DNA from: Phorcus lineatus | Taxonomy: Eukaryota > Mollusca > Gastropoda > Trochida > Trochidae | Assembly (NCBI GenBank): GCA_921293015.1 | Contig: OV121096.1 | Location: 26,423,729 to 26,487,728 of the forward strand | Direction of reading: 5' to 3' | DNA: 64,000 nucleotides | In this document: positions 37,358 through 50,400 of the stretch, one piece after another | How positions within the stretch are numbered: the stretch's first letter is position 1 | How the letters are laid out: each line of letters opens with the position of its first letter | Made by a program: the position numbers and the translations under genes | The notes under the pieces: model-generated | Told to the model about the DNA's origin: nothing | Database searches by the model: none | What the model saw: the letters and a program-made list of their open reading frames with translations, nothing else

Positions 37358-37463
37358 ATGGCAGTGTTAGTAACATTGCACAAAGGGTCCTTTATTTCAG
37401 AAAAATACATCGGAGACAGCATATCCGACTCATATCGGAGATGTATCAATAAAATAATGAGAG
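37358..37463 (+). CDS. Candidate short first coding exon
   Basis: From ATG at 37358 (context GTCGATGG) 35 codons run without a stop to ATGAGAG, followed by GTGAGT at 37464, an excellent splice donor; the exon would end in phase 1. The peptide (LHKGSFISEKYIGDSISDSY within it) matches no family I know. If unspliced, the frame closes after 46 codons. An earlier ATG at 37276 opens a different frame that stops after 20 codons. It lies 150 bp downstream of the CCAAT box at the left end of the inverted-repeat element, so it may be the first exon of the element's protein. No second exon was recognised. Confidence 0.25.
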
Positions 37464-38905
37464 GTGAGTGCACCATGCTCGGCTTGTTTACATAAATAAA
37501 AGTGTGTTTTGGGGGTTATTTCAAGCTAAATTTTCTAGTACAGTAAAATAAGTTGAATAAATTTAAAGGTAAGTTTGCCTCAGGCGAGGTGAATAAATAG
37601 AATCAAATATTCAAATAATTCAAATGATATATTTCTAAAGGCTAAGTTGAAATCGATCGATAGAAGCCATTTGTTCCGCGACAGGTTGGGGGTGAAACAA
37701 ATAACACAATAATTATTCTAATCAAACATTAAACAATTTGAAAGCTAAATAGATGTATGAATTGGAAGTTCATAGATTAAAAACTAATTTAATGATATTT
37801 TTCCAAGTTTCCATTAGATGTGATACCTATAAATAGAATGTCAGATTAGATAAAAAAAAATAATCTCATGAAAACATTGATGAAATACTATATTCATGGA
37901 TTATACACAGGCCTAAAGTCTGTGAAAAGATCATCTCATTAAAAGGACACTTAATTCTTGAAAAATTCTTCAAAAATTCTTGAAAATATAGACATATAAT
38001 TGATGACATTCTCTTCAAGAATATATAATTGTCAAATAAGTTTTCGACAAAGGTGAAATAATTTAATGAATATGACCCTATATAGACACACAATCGTCAT
38101 GTCTGTATAAAATATTAAAAAACAACCAGCAAGTGGAGCCTTCTAACTAATTCTTACAGTTTGTATTGCTAGATCTATAATAATGATAATTTGGTCAGAC
38201 TATTTATTTTATCTGATTTGATAACACTGACTTTGTCAAAATGTCTATCTAATAAGTTTAATTAATGTCTTTTTATGTGAACAATCAATATAAACATTGC
38301 CAGTTTTTAATTTATTTTGAAAGGCTGTTAATTATCACTATCATCAAACCATACAATCTTTCATTTATGTAATTTTGCAAACCAACAGAATATTTTCAGG
38401 TTTACACCCTTATTGATTGTTAGATGAAAAGAAAAGTCATTTGGTGCATGAATAAAACACACCCATAAGCTTGTGAATTCTGAATTGAATTAATTATTGT
38501 TTCTTCATCAAATGATATTGTTATTAAAAAAAAGCACATATCACATTCTCCCTATGAATTGCTATATAGTTAAATATTGATAGTTATCACAAGTTTCATG
38601 AGTAAAAACAATTATAACTACTCTAAATACAGGTCATGTCCAGTCACTGGAGGAATGATTTAGTTACAGTTTATAATATATACATAAATACAGTTTTAAA
38701 ATGATTAAAACAGTCAAAATATTACATGATAGAACACTTTAAAGGGAGATAACTGACATGTTACGATGTGTCATAAACTTTCCACGGGATTCAACTCATA
38801 GATTCATAAAAGAAGCTTGTTATTTTCACTGATGCTAGATTGATTTTTTAAAAACGACTGTGTTGAAGGCGAATACAATTTTAGAAAAGATCAGTCTGCG
38901 AGATG

Positions 38906-38986
38906 AAAATCATGTGATCCAGTCCGTACGTGTTGCTATAAATAGGCAGTGCACGCACACATAATGCTTATGAACCACATGATTTT
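38906..38986 (+). promoter_or_regulatory. TATAAATAG flanked by an 11-bp inverted repeat
   Basis: CTATAAATAGG (TATA at 38937-38945) lies between AAAATCATGTG (38906-38916) and its exact complement CACATGATTTT (38976-38986). The position inside the 2.2-kb element is suggestive, but no transcript or frame could be attached to it. Confidence 0.3.
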
Positions 38987-39396
38987 ACGATTTTTTCAGG
39001 GTCATATCCAATCAGTTAATTTTCGAATATCTGAGTTACTTACCAGCAGTTCTCAGAAATGAAAAACACCTGAAACCATCAGCAAATTTATTGTTGCTCG
39101 ATTTCACAATTAAATATAAATCAGGGCCCATTGACGCGACAGAGGACCTGTTTTCGTGTGATCAAATATTTTTAAACAGTTATTTTGTTCTAATTTCTGC
39201 AGTTACATTATCAATATACTATATTTTCAATAATTCAACCGTTTCTGAGACATGACAAAACTCTAATTAGCCGTAGTCGTCGGCAGATTACTCGTACTCA
39301 AAAACACATGTGTCGGACACTTCCGCATGTTTGTCCGAGGTTTGCGGTTGCTAGGGGCGGTCGTTAGGGGGCGGGGCTTAATGGATCGGTCTATTA

Positions 39397-42249
39397 TTGT
39401 GTGATATCACTATACGTGTGGTCATACCGATTTGCCTTGTAACCATTGTATTCTGTAGTCAACAGATCGTTAATTCACTCATTGCTGCAAAAATCTACTT
39501 GCGTTGAATATTTGATGATTCATACACAATGAATTAAGGTAAACTGTAGAGTGTTATGTATGTTTCAGGATCTTCTCAAACATACTTGTGATGACTTTCT
39601 TCCAATATAGTCTCTACAACACACATACTTGTGTTTATTTGTGTTACATTTTTACACAAAGAATGCATTTTTAAACAATATACACTGCTTCATTATTTTA
39701 AATTTTCTGTTTTCAAGTTGTTGATTGTATGCTTCGCTTATTTACAGTGACGTTGATGATAATGCATTCATATTTCTTGGACTCAATATATTGTTCTTAA
39801 TGCATTTAACGTTGAATAACGAAATAAATTGAGTGTTGTAAATGTGGCTACATTCAAACTAAATTTTCCAAAAACTTCGAACAAAACTTCAAGAACTTTT
39901 GATACATGTACTCAAAACAAAGTATTCATTGATAAAATGGTAAACATCTTTTACTTTAATTTAAACTCTGTTCTAATGTTTTATTGAAATGTTCAATATT
40001 AACTTATTCTCTTTGAAAGTATACCAATTGAAAGTGCCTATCAATAAAATAACAAATTTCTTTTTATACAATAATACAGGAATCGGGGTTGACTGAGATA
40101 AAAACTTTGATGGTGATGAGACTGAGCTATATCCTAAAGAATTTCTATAGGCAATGTTTGGTCATGCAGCACACTTATGCATGTACAGATTCGATGAAAA
40201 TTATCACAGGCGTCCTTTAAAATAGGGTCATATGTCGAGATTCTTTGTTGTATTCCCAAGGTGATTCTGAATATCTTTCAATGTTTTTTAAATGCCTTAC
40301 CAGTACCTGTTGACTGTAGTAGAATTGTAGTAGAAATAAATTTGAAAAAAAGGTGAGAAATATATTTTGGAGTATTTGTAATACAATTAAAACGATAGGT
40401 CTCCATATGCACGTTTTATTTGATCCACTGATCAATTTAGGCATTGTCTTATCAGAAAATCACTTTGAAGATTAGAGTATTTCTTTGAATGCTGGGCGTG
40501 GCTAAAATGGAGTTTGGCGCTTGAAACACATAGATTAAATAGAGAAAATGAATTTAGTTAAGGATGAACGTATTCTTTGCGTTCATCCATTTTACTTTCT
40601 ACACCCCTTGTGAGCGATAACCCAAAGATGTTTGCATAAATCATTTTTATTGCTTTCATTTGTGTAGGGAGTAGTAAAATGTACGTGCTAGTAAAAAGTA
40701 ATTAAAGTTATAGTTCATTGTAAACGCGTATTGTTCTTGCTTGATGCCTACCGTTTAAGAAATCTTATATAAATGGTATTTCAAAGGAGCTAGTTTCATA
40801 TTTTCTAAATGCTGCCACTTTGCATTAAGGAAAATCACACTGTCATCCAATTCCATTCTGAACAAAGTATCTAACGTCATATTTGCCATTCTAATCATAA
40901 TCTTTATAGACCACAACATCTGCAGCTACTTTTGAAGCATACATGTATACATTATAAGATGTATTTAAATGTATTGCAATCTAAGAAAACGTTATATCAA
41001 TCCATTCAGTTAGAAAAGGTATTTCATTTAGATGAATTTACTGCTATTATTAAACCTGAATATAGTCCAAACGTTGGTGCGACATTAAAGTTATTACATA
41101 GTTTACTGTCATACGTTTCCTGTTATCTACAGGTAGCCTCGTCACTCCCTTTTAATCGCACTATAACTACAGCGACACCTTCTTCTGACAACCAGAAGAA
41201 AAGAGATATTCTTGCTTTGATGCAAATAACACTTTTAAACAGAAGTAGAGATAATTGGATCCGAATGCTTTTAAAAGAATAAAGACTTATTCCAGGCCGA
41301 AAATAAGTGGCCAAAACAGGGGGAATTTATTTGTTGTTTTTTAAAGGGTGTTTTCATTGGAAGAAAAAACGAAAAAGCTTGATTGTTGAAAGGAACCCAT
41401 TTGCAAATGTTTGAAACGGGAACACACACAATAAATTCTTTGCTATAAATTGGAAAAAAAACTTTTTTGCCGTCTATAAAGACAGCGTCTGGTTTATTTG
41501 GGTTAAGCATAGGTAAGATATCATGAACACACGTGTCAACATCTATATAAATCAGATTCCAATCATTTTTTAAGAAGTTTTTTTCACCAACTGAATCATT
41601 GTTTAGTTTAAAAATCAAATGATTTACTGTAAACCGTAAAATTTTCAAATTGTCATCTTTTTTTTAATCATGTAAAGAGATCCTCACAATAGAAAAAATA
41701 ATGAAATTCGAAGCTTAAATAAAAAAAGATTCAGTCCTTAAATCATATTTAGTCAAAAAAGTGGTTGGGTTTTTTAAAATTTCTTACACGAAAAATATTT
41801 TCAACACTAATAATTTAGTAACGCAGGTTTGTAGACAATATTAAGCCAGTGTTTGACATCCTGTTAAGAATTATAATTCAATAGCTTCATGGCTGAAATA
41901 AATTGCTTATTGTGTTATATATGTGATTTTACCATTAGTTTGTGACTTTGAGTTATGACCATGCATGTATACTGAAAACAAATTAACCTAACATAACAGA
42001 TTATTGATGTGTTCTCTGAAAGAAAATGATTGTCACCATTCCGAATTTACCAATGTAAAGGAAATATGTTAATTGAGTACTTTTCCCTATCAGCGATACA
42101 AATTTGAAAAGGAAACACAATATGTAACCACTTTATAAGCTTAAACGGCTTTTTTATCAATAAAAAGCTTTATTAATTAAAAACAAAAATGTTCCTGTAA
42201 ATGCTGCTTTTAAGAAATTAAAAGGGGAAAAAATAAGCCAATTTTTTTG
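39397..42249. other. AT-rich non-coding stretch
   Basis: Contains only a 9-bp hairpin (GGATGAACG at 40562-40570 with CGTTCATCC at 40580-40588). Opposed frames at 40932-41282 (plus) and 41271-41648 (minus) have no recognisable domains. They could in principle include unaligned upstream parts of the LINE remnant, but no reverse-transcriptase motif was found. Confidence 0.45.
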
Positions 42250-42775
42250 TAGGGCGGCGAATTATGGGGTTAAAATTGAAAAGTTACACTAACCTTTGCA
42301 AAAATGTGCTACAAGTTGGCACTAGAGCTCCGAACAAAACTATCATAGCTGAGTGCGGACTATACCTAACCAACCGTCCCCTTAAAATGATTTGATGAAT
42401 AAGGAGATGAAAATTGGGTCTCAAATGTAAGGAGACTGTTTTTGTTACCGCTTTGGATACAAAACTACTTTCTAGAAATGTTTAATCAACGATGTAAAGA
42501 TATACGTCTCCAAGAGTGGAACCACGAATATCCATGGCAAGGTCTGTAAAATTCTATTCTATGATCAAAAATGACTGCTATTCTGAGAAGTATTTAACAA
42601 TCAATAACGTAGGTTTACGGAGATGTCTGACATTGATACGTTTTAATATCCATGGCTTCAGAATGAATTCGTATTAACAAATTAATATATTACTTGTTCA
42701 TTTTGTAAATCACAATTAGAGGATGAATTTCATGTCATTCTAGTATGTCCAGTATGTAATGATCCTTTGGAGTAG
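42250..42775 (+). pseudogene. Decayed LINE (non-LTR retrotransposon) ORF2 C-terminus
   Basis: Frame-shifting plus-strand translation gives, in order: GELWG; CKNVLQVGTRAPNKTIIAEC followed by GLYLTNRPLK; QRCKDIRLQEW; KFYSMIKNDCYSEKYL; LRRCLTLIRFNIHG; and CSFCKSQLEDEFHVILVCP. This is the order of the region downstream of the reverse transcriptase in CR1/Jockey-like LINEs. There, a YGCEIWG-type segment, a GELGRYPL-type segment and a terminal C-x2-C...EDE-H-hh..CP knuckle are usual. At least two frameshifts and several in-frame stops (after RPLKMI, in RR-KLGL, and TAA after RMNSY) show it is dead. The last stop is at 42773-42775. The reverse-transcriptase and endonuclease domains are absent upstream, as expected of a 5'-truncated copy. 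Clade not determined. Confidence 0.75.
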
Positions 42776-44189
42776 ATTTCTTCCAGCTTATTGTCATCAC
42801 CGCTCACATATAAACAAATTGATTAACTTGAAATGAAATGAACTGAACTGAACGGAACACTTTACTTTCACTGAAAAAACTTTGAAAGAAATGAACTTTA
42901 TACGCTCATAGAACTTAAAATCAGAACAAAAAGACTGGCTGAAGTCACCATTGATAAACTTTAAACTCTTTAATTGTTTAAAATGGTACATTATATGATC
43001 AGATTGGTCTGTACTATAAGAATTGTAGATCACATTAAACACATTGTTATTTCATTTTACTTTAAAGGAGCAGTTTTCATAATTTTATTTATTCAAATCT
43101 TGCCAAGTAAATATATGTTTATACCACATGCATAATTTTCACGTGTCTTTCCTCTCACTGCACAACTCAATTATTCTTAGTCGTTGAAAAAAGTATTAAG
43201 TTTAAAGCGCAAACTACTGGTGGTCATTTTAGTGTGAACACCTCTTAATCAATTAAGGTAGGGGAATGCTTGACCGAACATGATACGTTCGTTTTAGAGC
43301 TGCTTTTGAGAAATGATTTCCTTTTAATTGGTAACATTTATTTTCATTTTCGTGATATCCCTTGTTGATGTTGACAAATGTATTCCTACGCCTTTTAAGG
43401 CATAAGAGAGGCACGTCGTGAGTTGTTTAATTCAGATTGTTTAAAGTTTACAATCGTGTGCTTTTATCAATAAGTAATTACTATTGCTTGCAAAAAATCG
43501 TTCTTATGTTACTTAATTCATCAAAGTGAGAGCAAAGATTGATTTTGGATTTGTATGTATTTAAAAACTAAACAGTGTTACACTGCAGGTGTTTCAAACG
43601 TTATTCTGTAAACCTATCCAATATAGACAAATGGAACAATTTGAGTTGATATTGAGTTGGTTATATTATTGGTCGTCACGGAAATGGTATACTTTGTACC
43701 GCCCGCTGCGCAGATATAAGGGTGCTGTTCGATTTTCATTCAAAACTCTTAATTCAAAAGTGAATAAATGAAATATCTTTTTTGGTCATCTAAACATATA
43801 TGAAAATTCGGGACAGAACAAAATCAAATTAAATGTTATACTAGGTATGTCTTCTCAAGTATTTGGTTTAAGAGAGGTTTCTGTAAATACCCCTATTTTA
43901 ACAACATCAGACTATGTAAATTTCTTACTTTTCATTCTAAATTGAATAAACTTTATCGCTGGGAAAACTATTTTGACATTTGGTAATCAAAGACTTAATT
44001 TGAATTAACTTTTACTTTCATATCTCATTTCAACTTTGCTTGGTATCTCAACCTCTATTTCCCGTCTCAGTTAATTTGGCATATAAAGTGACTATTTATT
44101 TCAAATCGACTTCCAAAAGTAGACTTGTAGACTTCGTAGACTATGTACAAAGGTAAAGTTAATATATGAAAGTTGAATTTTTGGACCCT
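42776..44189. other. AT-rich non-coding stretch
   Basis: Nothing coding was recognised; it includes the inverted GGTGTTCACACTAAAATGACCA copy at about 43218-43240. Frames at 42797-43042 (minus) and 43589-43771 are featureless. Confidence 0.45.
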
Positions 44190-44480
44190 TCTAAAAGGTT
44201 TTCACAATCAACCATTTTGTTAAAATAGACACAATATCTTGCAGTTCTTAATTCTCAAGTTCAGGAGTTTTAAATGGAGAAAAACATCCGAATACAATCA
44301 TGTTTCCATTTCCCTTAATTACCAGAGATTGGGAGGCTTTTTGGCTTCGTTCAGCAAAGAATGGACATGAAGTGGAAGAAACGTAGAAAGCAGTGAGCCT
44401 TTTAGATCACATCTCAGATCGGATGTGTGTTATTAGCTTGTAACATGATACACGCACTTGGAGTAAAGATATAAAGTAGA
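44190..44480 (-). repeat. Dispersed repeat, copy 1 (possible Tc1-like remnant)
   Basis: It shares AAAAACATCC, TTTCCATTTCCCTTAAT, GAGATTGGGAGG, GTGGAAGAAAC and TAGAAAGC in order with 59420-59740. Both minus strands can be read as hKGNGxMIhhGCF (here VIKGNGNMIVFGCFS), reminiscent of the GGG.VMVWGCF segment of Tc1 transposases. That identification is weak: neighbouring residues do not align and stops are frequent. Confidence 0.5.
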
Positions 44481-47400
44481 GGGAGTGGGAAGTAGAGTCT
44501 AAAAAGCTGGATGAAAACGAGAAATAAAGCCAAGAAAATTAAACAAATTGAACTGCATGTAATATTCTGTATTTTGTTGTAAATTGCATCGGCTTAAGTT
44601 TCATCCTTCAAACCAAATCATTTGAACTATCGTCGATATTCAAGAGTCACATCTTGTATGAACTCATCTTAATATATATTAACAGCGATTAAAAATAATG
44701 TTATTAAGAATTTTGTGTTTTTTAATATTTGATATGTATTTATTGACTGGAACTGCTGGATAAGCTGCATATCACGATACAAGGTAGTGAATAGTGCTAT
44801 ATATAAGTTAGATTGCATTATCAACATCTCAATCTAAGGATGTTGTTGAAAGTCTCCATAATTCATGCTTTTTTTTAAACGTAATTAAACAGATGTATAA
44901 ACAACTTAAAGGTTGATTTTATTGATTTATACTGATTTCATGTTTTGCTTTACAACTTTGTAAAAAGAACCTGTTGTGCGTTTAAAAATTAATTCTTTTT
45001 TCATGAGGTTTTGAAATGTGTATGATAAATATTCGTTGTTATTGTTCTTATCGTTTCGAAGACTTCATATGTGTGTTGCCAGAAGTAATATCAAATCATT
45101 TGGTCACAGTAAGTATAGCATGACATATTGACATATTAATCAGTAAGGCCAAACTCAACGGAGAAGACATATTTTATCTAAACAGGATAAAAGCTAGCTA
45201 TTGACAGCCATATGAATTGACAATTAATCAGTTTAACGGGTTTATTTGCAAGTATTGTACCGTTTACCGATTACCACATAAAGCATTTTAATGTATTTTA
45301 AAGACGGATTCTATCCAAGCCGTGTCTCATATGTTTTATGATTGAATTTATGTATCACCAGAGAAACAGACAGGATAACGCAAAACTGACCCGTACACAT
45401 TCTTTTTATATGAAACTAGTTTCTGCAATATATGCTTAACTGATTAATGATTTTTTAAACAAAGCCTATGTGAAATACATCGCTTCCCAAAAAATAATTA
45501 ATAATTTCCGTTTATAAATAGCAAATTTTATTTCGGAAAATATTAAATCCTGAATGGAAAGTACTATATTTCAAGAAATATTTTAAAATATGTATAAGCA
45601 TTTTATGATTATCATTCACTTTTCATAGTGATTTAATTCAATCCTTTTAGGTTGAAGTATAATTGTCTCTGTTGCGCCTGTAAAGGCACTGGTTCACCCC
45701 AATCAAACATTCAAACGACAGGAATGGATTAATTGATTTATAAATTATTGAATTATGCTGTTTTTCTAAAAGGTTCTAAACCGACGGCACAATAGTGAAA
45801 ATCATCGTCTCATACTGTTTGTTAAATTTCATCAAAATAGGTCATTCAAACACTCATAATAAAAAGTTATTTCATATGATCAATTCACATGTACCACATT
45901 TTTTCCTTCTGTCATGTCAGAGGGATTATGAATAATTGAAATCTGTAATGTGTTTTAGAAACCTAAGATTACCAATGGATGTATGTCTGATGCCAATATC
46001 TATTTTTTGAAAATTTGAATATATACTTATTCAAAGTAGTAATTGAACACCTGATGTTACATTAGTGTTCACTTTGGAATGAATGTTGGCATATAGTTTT
46101 TACGCTATAAGTGTAAAGCTAAACAATATGATTAAAACAAACTTGTCGGTATTTCTAAACAGCTCATTGTGATGATCATAATCTATAGCCTGCATAGTAG
46201 GAGACAACACAAACATTACAATGTATATGCATTACCTGTTTCTTGCAATTGTGAAGCACTTCCTAGACTCATTTGAGCGAAAACCTGTAATACTGTCCCT
46301 TTAAAATGGGCCTTAAAGTAAACTGTGCTCAAGATCAGTGATGGCACTCTCAGAAGAGAGGCCAGCTAAATAAATTATCTTAGGTATTGCTGCCCATGCT
46401 ATCATTATGTTTATTGGATGGTGGAGATCATTGGATGTTAACCAGCTGGGAAGTTATATCAATCCAGTCTTGCACAAGTTATATCAAAACAACAGCAACA
46501 TGATTGACTAGTTATAGCATGTACGAGTAAACCATACAAATTATAACTCTTATGATGCACATTAAAGGTAATATGTTTCAACAGATTACTTTTATCATGA
46601 TTACCTATATTTTGATCACGTCGACATATCACATCTTTATCAATTCACTCTACTTCACTAATTTTCATATATCTAAACTTCTTCGACGATGAGTTGTGTT
46701 TTTTGCTGGTTTCCAAACTTTCTCATAAGAGAGCCTAGTTTGGAGCAAACAGAAATCTTAGAGCCAATATTATATGATAAATAATACATTTCCTTTACGA
46801 CTCAAAATGTTTTACATTTTGACATCAGAACTATAGAGTCAGACTGGCTACAATTTCTACCGTATTTGAAATGTAACCTTTGATTTGAGGTAGTGAGGGA
46901 GTCGCTATTATTTTAAACTGATCACATAAAGCATGTAAATGTCTTATGTAAGGTATGGTTTTGACAAAGAAGTAAGTTTTATCAAATTGATTGACTTAAT
47001 GGAGGACAAGACGAGGGACACATATTTGCTGATAATTGAGAGCTTTCTCTAATTTGAAATTTAAACCAAAGATCAGAAGATATATCATTTGATCTTTTCT
47101 AGCCTTATCTCGATATTTCTTGAGTAAAATTACTTTAAAATGCTAATCAAATATTCAACTTCAAATATATCGCCTATGCATAAAGCCTAATAATCTGAAA
47201 GGAACTTAAAACATGCCACTGAAACCGTTTTATTGAAATTTGTTTGATTTGAGCTTTCTCTCAATCTTAATATCACATATTAACAATTTATGTCAATTTG
47301 TATAATCACTTAATTCATATGATTAAGCTTTATATGCAAATAATTTTATCATTTTCTCATAATATGACTATTATTACAATTATCAAAAGACTATTTTCTT

Positions 47401-50400
47401 TATATAAGGGTGATGTAGATATTTTTTCATTTTAAATTTCTAAAGTTAAACTGTAACTGTTATTAAGAAACTTTAATGTTTACTTTTTTAATCTTTATGA
47501 AATTTATATTAATCAATAATCGATTATTCAAGAGTTAGAGGTAAGGTTTATATATTTTTGGTAGAAATTGCATCATTTCAACAACCACAGACTTATGTTA
47601 CTACACAGAATTTGATTTTCCTCAGTTGTATGTTGTTTTATGACTTTGACATGAAAAAAGGTTTTTCAAAAAGTTGATGCGAATAATTAAAAAAGATGTT
47701 TTTTCATTTGATAAACTCTATCGTTTGAAGAAGCTAAACGCGAGTTTTCTTTATATTCAAATTTGCCATTTCTCAGCAAATTTGTTAATTTGTATGTCAC
47801 ACGGTTTTAAAAAAGTAACACCAATAAACAGTGTAAATCACCATTTCACTATTTTATTATCAATGCCTTTAAAATCAAAGTGAATCCATGTTTGTTTTCA
47901 TGCAATTGAAATTGATTATGGGAATAACGAGGTAAAGCCTTGAGATTAATGTGAGGAAATTGAATCCAATGTTAAGGTAAGATCATCTCACCTCACCTCA
48001 AGTCCGTACAACACCATGTACAAAATGAAATGTTATTTTTGGGCTATGGTCTTTGTTTTTTTTATCAAGATTGTGATATGATAAAACGCTCATTCTCAAT
48101 CAACAAAAGCCCTTGTCCTCAAACCGTGAGTTGTTAAAGCGTCCTCCCTAGTATGCGTGCCACAGTATTAAGCACTAGTATTCTTTTGTGTCGTTTCTTT
48201 GCATTAGAGATAGCCTCTTAATGGCTTCAAGGGAGCCTTTAATATCAAATATATAAAGATGAAAGGACAGTCACACCAACCTCAACCAAGCGTATACCGA
48301 AGGTAACTTGTAATTTTGGTCCATACTGTCTCTTTTCATGTGGCGTATCTCATTTGCTCATACATTAAATACCAACTAGAAAAAGAGCGATTCCTCTCTT
48401 GAAAAAGCCTATCATCACTGCAGTGAGATTTACATTTTGTCACAATGGAAATGCAATAGAGAGAACGAAGTTTAGAAATTAATGACTTCGGTACGACAAT
48501 AAACATGCGTTTATAAGCTGTTACTTGGTGACTGTGACTGTGAAAATAACAATGTAGTGATATGCATATTAAATCACGATTGCAGAAAACTGCTTTTCAG
48601 GTGTTAATACAGTAGTTGTTGTTAAGCATGGAACAGCTCCTAACTCACGATATTAACCATGATACATAGCTAACCAGAAATCCGGTTTCCGATAACCTAA
48701 AGCGCATTTTAATTCTACTTCATCATAGCCGATAATATTCTGTAGTCACTTCCGTTTCTTTGGAACCGGAAGAAAACAGACCTTTCTGATAAATACAAAG
48801 GGCACAAATTGTGATGAATGTAAAAATAATTTGATCATCATGACGATTTGAAATAATGATGTAAAACCTAGACAGAGAATAATTTGGATGAACGTATACA
48901 ATAGACTATAATGATCCGTTTGGTCATTGAACTTTTGTACTTAATAAAGCAAGAAAGCTGCCTTTACCAAAATAATGACGCTAACGCTTTTTCATCGATT
49001 CAAACACTATGTGTTTGGATATGATTTCATATCTTAACTGCTCTTAAAAGGACAGTCCAATCAGGGTATGTTTTGTGGAAACAAAATTCAAAGAGACATT
49101 CCTGATTTTTCTTATATCATAAATACATTGTGATAACATGACACAGTTATTGAGGATAACATTTTGGTTGATTTAGATTTGACAACTTAATTTAAACGAG
49201 CGCACACTCATTTAAAACTCAAAGAGAAGTAAAGCCACTCATCGGCTCTACGTCTGAAAAGCCTTACTGCGGCATTTAAAGCATTGCTGATTAGTCTTAT
49301 CAAAAATCATTTATACATATATGAACATTTTATCAATTCATAAAGATTATTTTTATGATGTTTTAAATAAGGTATTGCGCATGCTGTTCTGTCATACGCA
49401 AACAACAACAAGGCGAACCGATCGCCGATTGGACGGACTCTTTAAGGGAGTGATAGATTGCATGACTTTGTTTAGAAACTCTCCAGCATTTTTGAATGAA
49501 TATGTTCCGGAAAATGAAGTTATCTTAATTCGATTTACTATCTTTAAAATAGGATAAGATATTGGCATGTTTTGTAATGATTAATATCATGTAGTCCAAC
49601 TGATATCAAATCAGAACAAAACATGCTGTTTTTGCATTCGAAAATAATCTGCTGGTTTTTTTCGCACTATTATCATTTGAATTCTATGTTGCATATACAC
49701 AGGTACTTCAAGGCATGATATGAGCAAAAACAACTTGTAAAATATATAATATGAAATAATGACGTTGGCTCTGTCAAAGTGCAAAATTTCAAAAAATAAA
49801 ATTCACCAAATATGATGGGACCATTTCAGTATAAATAATAAAATACGCCCTTAAAAGTGGGAAATATGTATGTTAATACGGTCATAGTAAAGATGTGAAC
49901 ATGAAGGAACACAAAGGAAACTGTACAGAGGAAACTCTCGTTACCTTATTGATTTAATTGAAAATTTCATAGGAATGAAGTGTTACATTTGAAAAGCTTT
50001 TCTTTAATTCAGTTCAACTTGAAGCTATCTGATCCGATATGCATGATCTATATGGCTTAACCCTGACTTCTAACAGTAGAAAACAATTCTTTTCGTTTCG
50101 TCTTTATTGTACATGTGTCGCCTCCTGTCTCGATTCGTAGTTCGTGCTGACATTATAGATGTCTTAAAGGATTTATCGTGTTCATGGTTTAATTAGGATT
50201 TAATTATTGCTGGATGTTGTTTTGGTAGAAAAATAAATTCAGTGTAAAGAGACATTCAATGACGTTTGGAAAACAAAGTACCATTAGCTGCTAAGCTGGC
50301 GTGGATATTGGCACAGTACAAATATGTCAATACATACGACTGGTTTTTCCTCTTACACGTCAAGTTCAGTTTTATTTGCTTTTTTCATTGTGGGATGTTT

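Larger units (their letters stand above)
37168..39396. mobile_element. 2.2-kb DNA transposon with 28-bp terminal inverted repeats
   Basis: TAATAGACCGATCCATTTAG.. (37168-37195) and its complement ending TTAATGGATCGGTCTATTA (39369-39396) match over 28 bp with one mismatch, and run into GCCCCGCCC. Outside both ends stands TTG (37165-37167 and 39397-39399), a possible 3-bp target duplication; a TA duplication two bases inwards is also possible. Both subterminal regions are CpG-rich and share CCTCGGACA in inverted orientation (near 37256 and 39340). No transposase-length frame is present, so the copy is non-autonomous or decayed. Superfamily is undetermined. Confidence 0.75.

Noticed and set aside
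41271..41648. 125-residue minus-strand frame
   Set aside because: One of the longest non-repetitive frames, but AT-driven composition, no known motif and overlap with an unrelated plus-strand frame.
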